DNA of 64,000 nucleotides, taken from positions 1-64,000 of the forward strand of contig JAURWS010000008.1 in assembly GCA_030654835.1 (NCBI GenBank), read 5' to 3'. The translations under genes and the position numbers were made by a program. Shown here piece by piece: positions 63,150 to 64,000 of the stretch. Within the stretch, counting starts at the first letter, position 1; each line of letters opens with the position of its first letter. The notes below the pieces were generated by a model. The model was not told the DNA's origin and made no database searches. It saw nothing but the letters and a program-made list of their open reading frames with translations. The DNA comes from Gammaproteobacteria bacterium (GTDB taxonomy: Bacteria; Pseudomonadota; Gammaproteobacteria; Pseudomonadales; Pseudohongiellaceae).

Positions 63150-64000
63150 GACGGGCTCCCTGCCTCTAAAAGCAGGCAAAGGCGTCCGGTTCTATAGTTT
63201 GGCGCGCTATGCGCTACTGCAAGCGCTGCAGCTGGCAGGAGTTGCCCCAGGCAGCAAGGTATTGTTGCCCTCATACGTTTGTCGCGACCTTCTGGCGCCT
63301 GTTTACCGACTCAGGGCAATTCCCGTTTGGTATGAAATTGACAACCAACTGGAACCGGCAAATCCCCCGGAAGATTGGCCCAAGGCCGAAGTAGTTCTGG
63401 CCATCAACTATTTCGGCTTTCCTCAGGATCTTGCGCGATTTCGCGCCTATACGGCGCGTACCGGTGCTGTCTTGATCGAGGATAACGCCCACGGCTTCTT
63501 GAGTCGGGATGCTGACCGCAATTGGCTGGGATCGCGTGCAGCCTTTGGCTTGTTCAGCATGCGCAAGACCTTGCGCATTCCGGATGGGGCCGCGTTGCAG
63601 GTCCACGATCCCCAAGCACAGGAGCGGATGCAACCGCAACTGCCCTTCGATGGATCAGGTTTGAATCCTGCTCAACTTTACAAGGCCAAAATGCGGCGCA
63701 TGCCTATACTAGGTGATGCCCTGCTGTCGGCGAGCACGGCCCTCGCGCGACGTGTGCGCAGATTCCGTACTGGCAGCGAACTGCCGCAACCGGATCCGCA
63801 CTCGGAGAACGAGTTGCCGTCAGGCGCGGATCCCTGGTCTGGTCTTCGCAATGCTTTGCTCAATGTGGATGTGGATGCAGAAATCGGCAGGCGGCGGAAG
63901 GCCTATGCAGCATGCGCCGCGCTTGCTGTGAGGGCGGGCGTCAATCCCGTTTTCAAGGAATTGCCGGCGCATTGTGCGCCGTACGGCTTTCCCTTTCGTG
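63142..64000 (+). CDS. DegT-like PLP-dependent enzyme, C-terminal part cut by window edge
   Basis: Open from ATG 63142 to the window end (286 codons). The sequence follows a DegT-type layout: GVRFYSLARYALLQALQLAG, VLLPSYVCRDLLAPVYR in the cofactor region, LIEDNAHGF with the PLP-ring Asp, and a candidate Schiff-base Lys in LFSMRKTLRIPDGA. It is more divergent than the three other DegT proteins here and may be a scavenged or atypical member. Function unknown; probably makes or modifies an amino sugar. The downstream end lies outside the window. Confidence 0.75.
   Translation, partial: MHETGSLPLKAGKGVRFYSLARYALLQALQLAGVAPGSKVLLPSYVCRDLLAPVYRLRAIPVWYEIDNQLEPANPPEDWPKAEVVLAINYFGFPQDLARFRAYTARTGAVLIEDNAHGFLSRDADRNWLGSRAAFGLFSMRKTLRIPDGAALQVHDPQAQERMQPQLPFDGSGLNPAQLYKAKMRRMPILGDALLSASTALARRVRRFRTGSELPQPDPHSENELPSGADPWSGLRNALLNVDVDAEIGRRRKAYAACAALAVRAGVNPVFKELPAHCAPYGFPFR

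Overview
The window looks like chromosomal DNA of a betaproteobacterium, most likely a Comamonadaceae member (Polaromonas/Rhodoferax-like). The first 14 kb is GC-rich, with dense short-gap genes and a family mix typical of that group: a PHA-granule phasin with an Ala/Lys-rich tail, a patatin phospholipase, an M20 amidohydrolase and a DUF2817 peptidase. The assignment is inferred from gene content; no rRNA or other species marker is present. I saw no tRNA, rRNA, CRISPR array, insertion sequence or phage gene.

Region 1 (1-6.8 kb): the 5' end of argE on the minus strand. Then a plus-strand envelope-lipid set: a UbiA-family decaprenyl-phosphate phosphoribosyltransferase-like enzyme, a UPF0104 membrane protein, an ArnT-like GT39 and a HAD-IB phosphatase. 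A coupled M20/M14-like hydrolase pair follows and ends at a strong hairpin terminator. Region 2 (6.8-12.6 kb): lipid and storage functions. On the minus strand are a helical-repeat protein, a TetR regulator, a patatin and a phasin. On the plus strand is a two-domain alcohol-forming fatty acyl-CoA reductase of the Marinobacter type.

Region 3 (12.7-64 kb): an all-plus-strand surface-polysaccharide locus of about 51 kb, with most genes joined by ATGA/GTGA/TGATG overlaps. Reading along it: rmlB-rmlD-rmlC without rmlA (dTDP-rhamnose); an SGNH acyltransferase; a wlb/wbp set for UDP-2,3-diacetamido-hexuronic acid; an EPS-associated MarR-like regulator and galE; a PglK-like ABC flippase; and a legionaminic-type nonulosonate set using a GDP-sugar route (legB, legI, an SDR, legG, ptmE, legF) without an adjacent legC or legH. 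Next come pseB-pseC-pseF-pseG, a carbamoyltransferase and pseI, then an unassigned block (MDR dehydrogenase, two Gfo/Idh oxidoreductases, a DegT aminotransferase) and a PseH-like GNAT. After these is an amidotransferase module (two WbpG/PseA-like paralogues around HisH and HisF homologues), three GT-B-like candidate transferases, a second SGNH acyltransferase and two methyltransferases. The last part has a hexapeptide acyltransferase, a GT4, a CDP-6-deoxysugar set (rfbF, rfbG, cupin epimerase, SDR), two GT2s, a NodB deacetylase, a third methyltransferase and a PLP enzyme cut off by the window edge.

Together these genes could supply dTDP-rhamnose precursors, a UDP-diacetamido-uronic acid, two CMP-nonulosonates and a CDP-6-deoxyhexose, with tailoring by amidation, carbamoylation, O-acylation and methylation. 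No Wzx, Wzy or initiating sugar-phosphate transferase was recognised, so the repeat-unit biology is incomplete here. The most unusual parts are the leg branch without LegC/LegH but with an extra SDR, the MDR/Gfo/Gfo/DegT insert inside the pse genes, and the amidotransferase module whose HisF and second ATPase have altered active sites.
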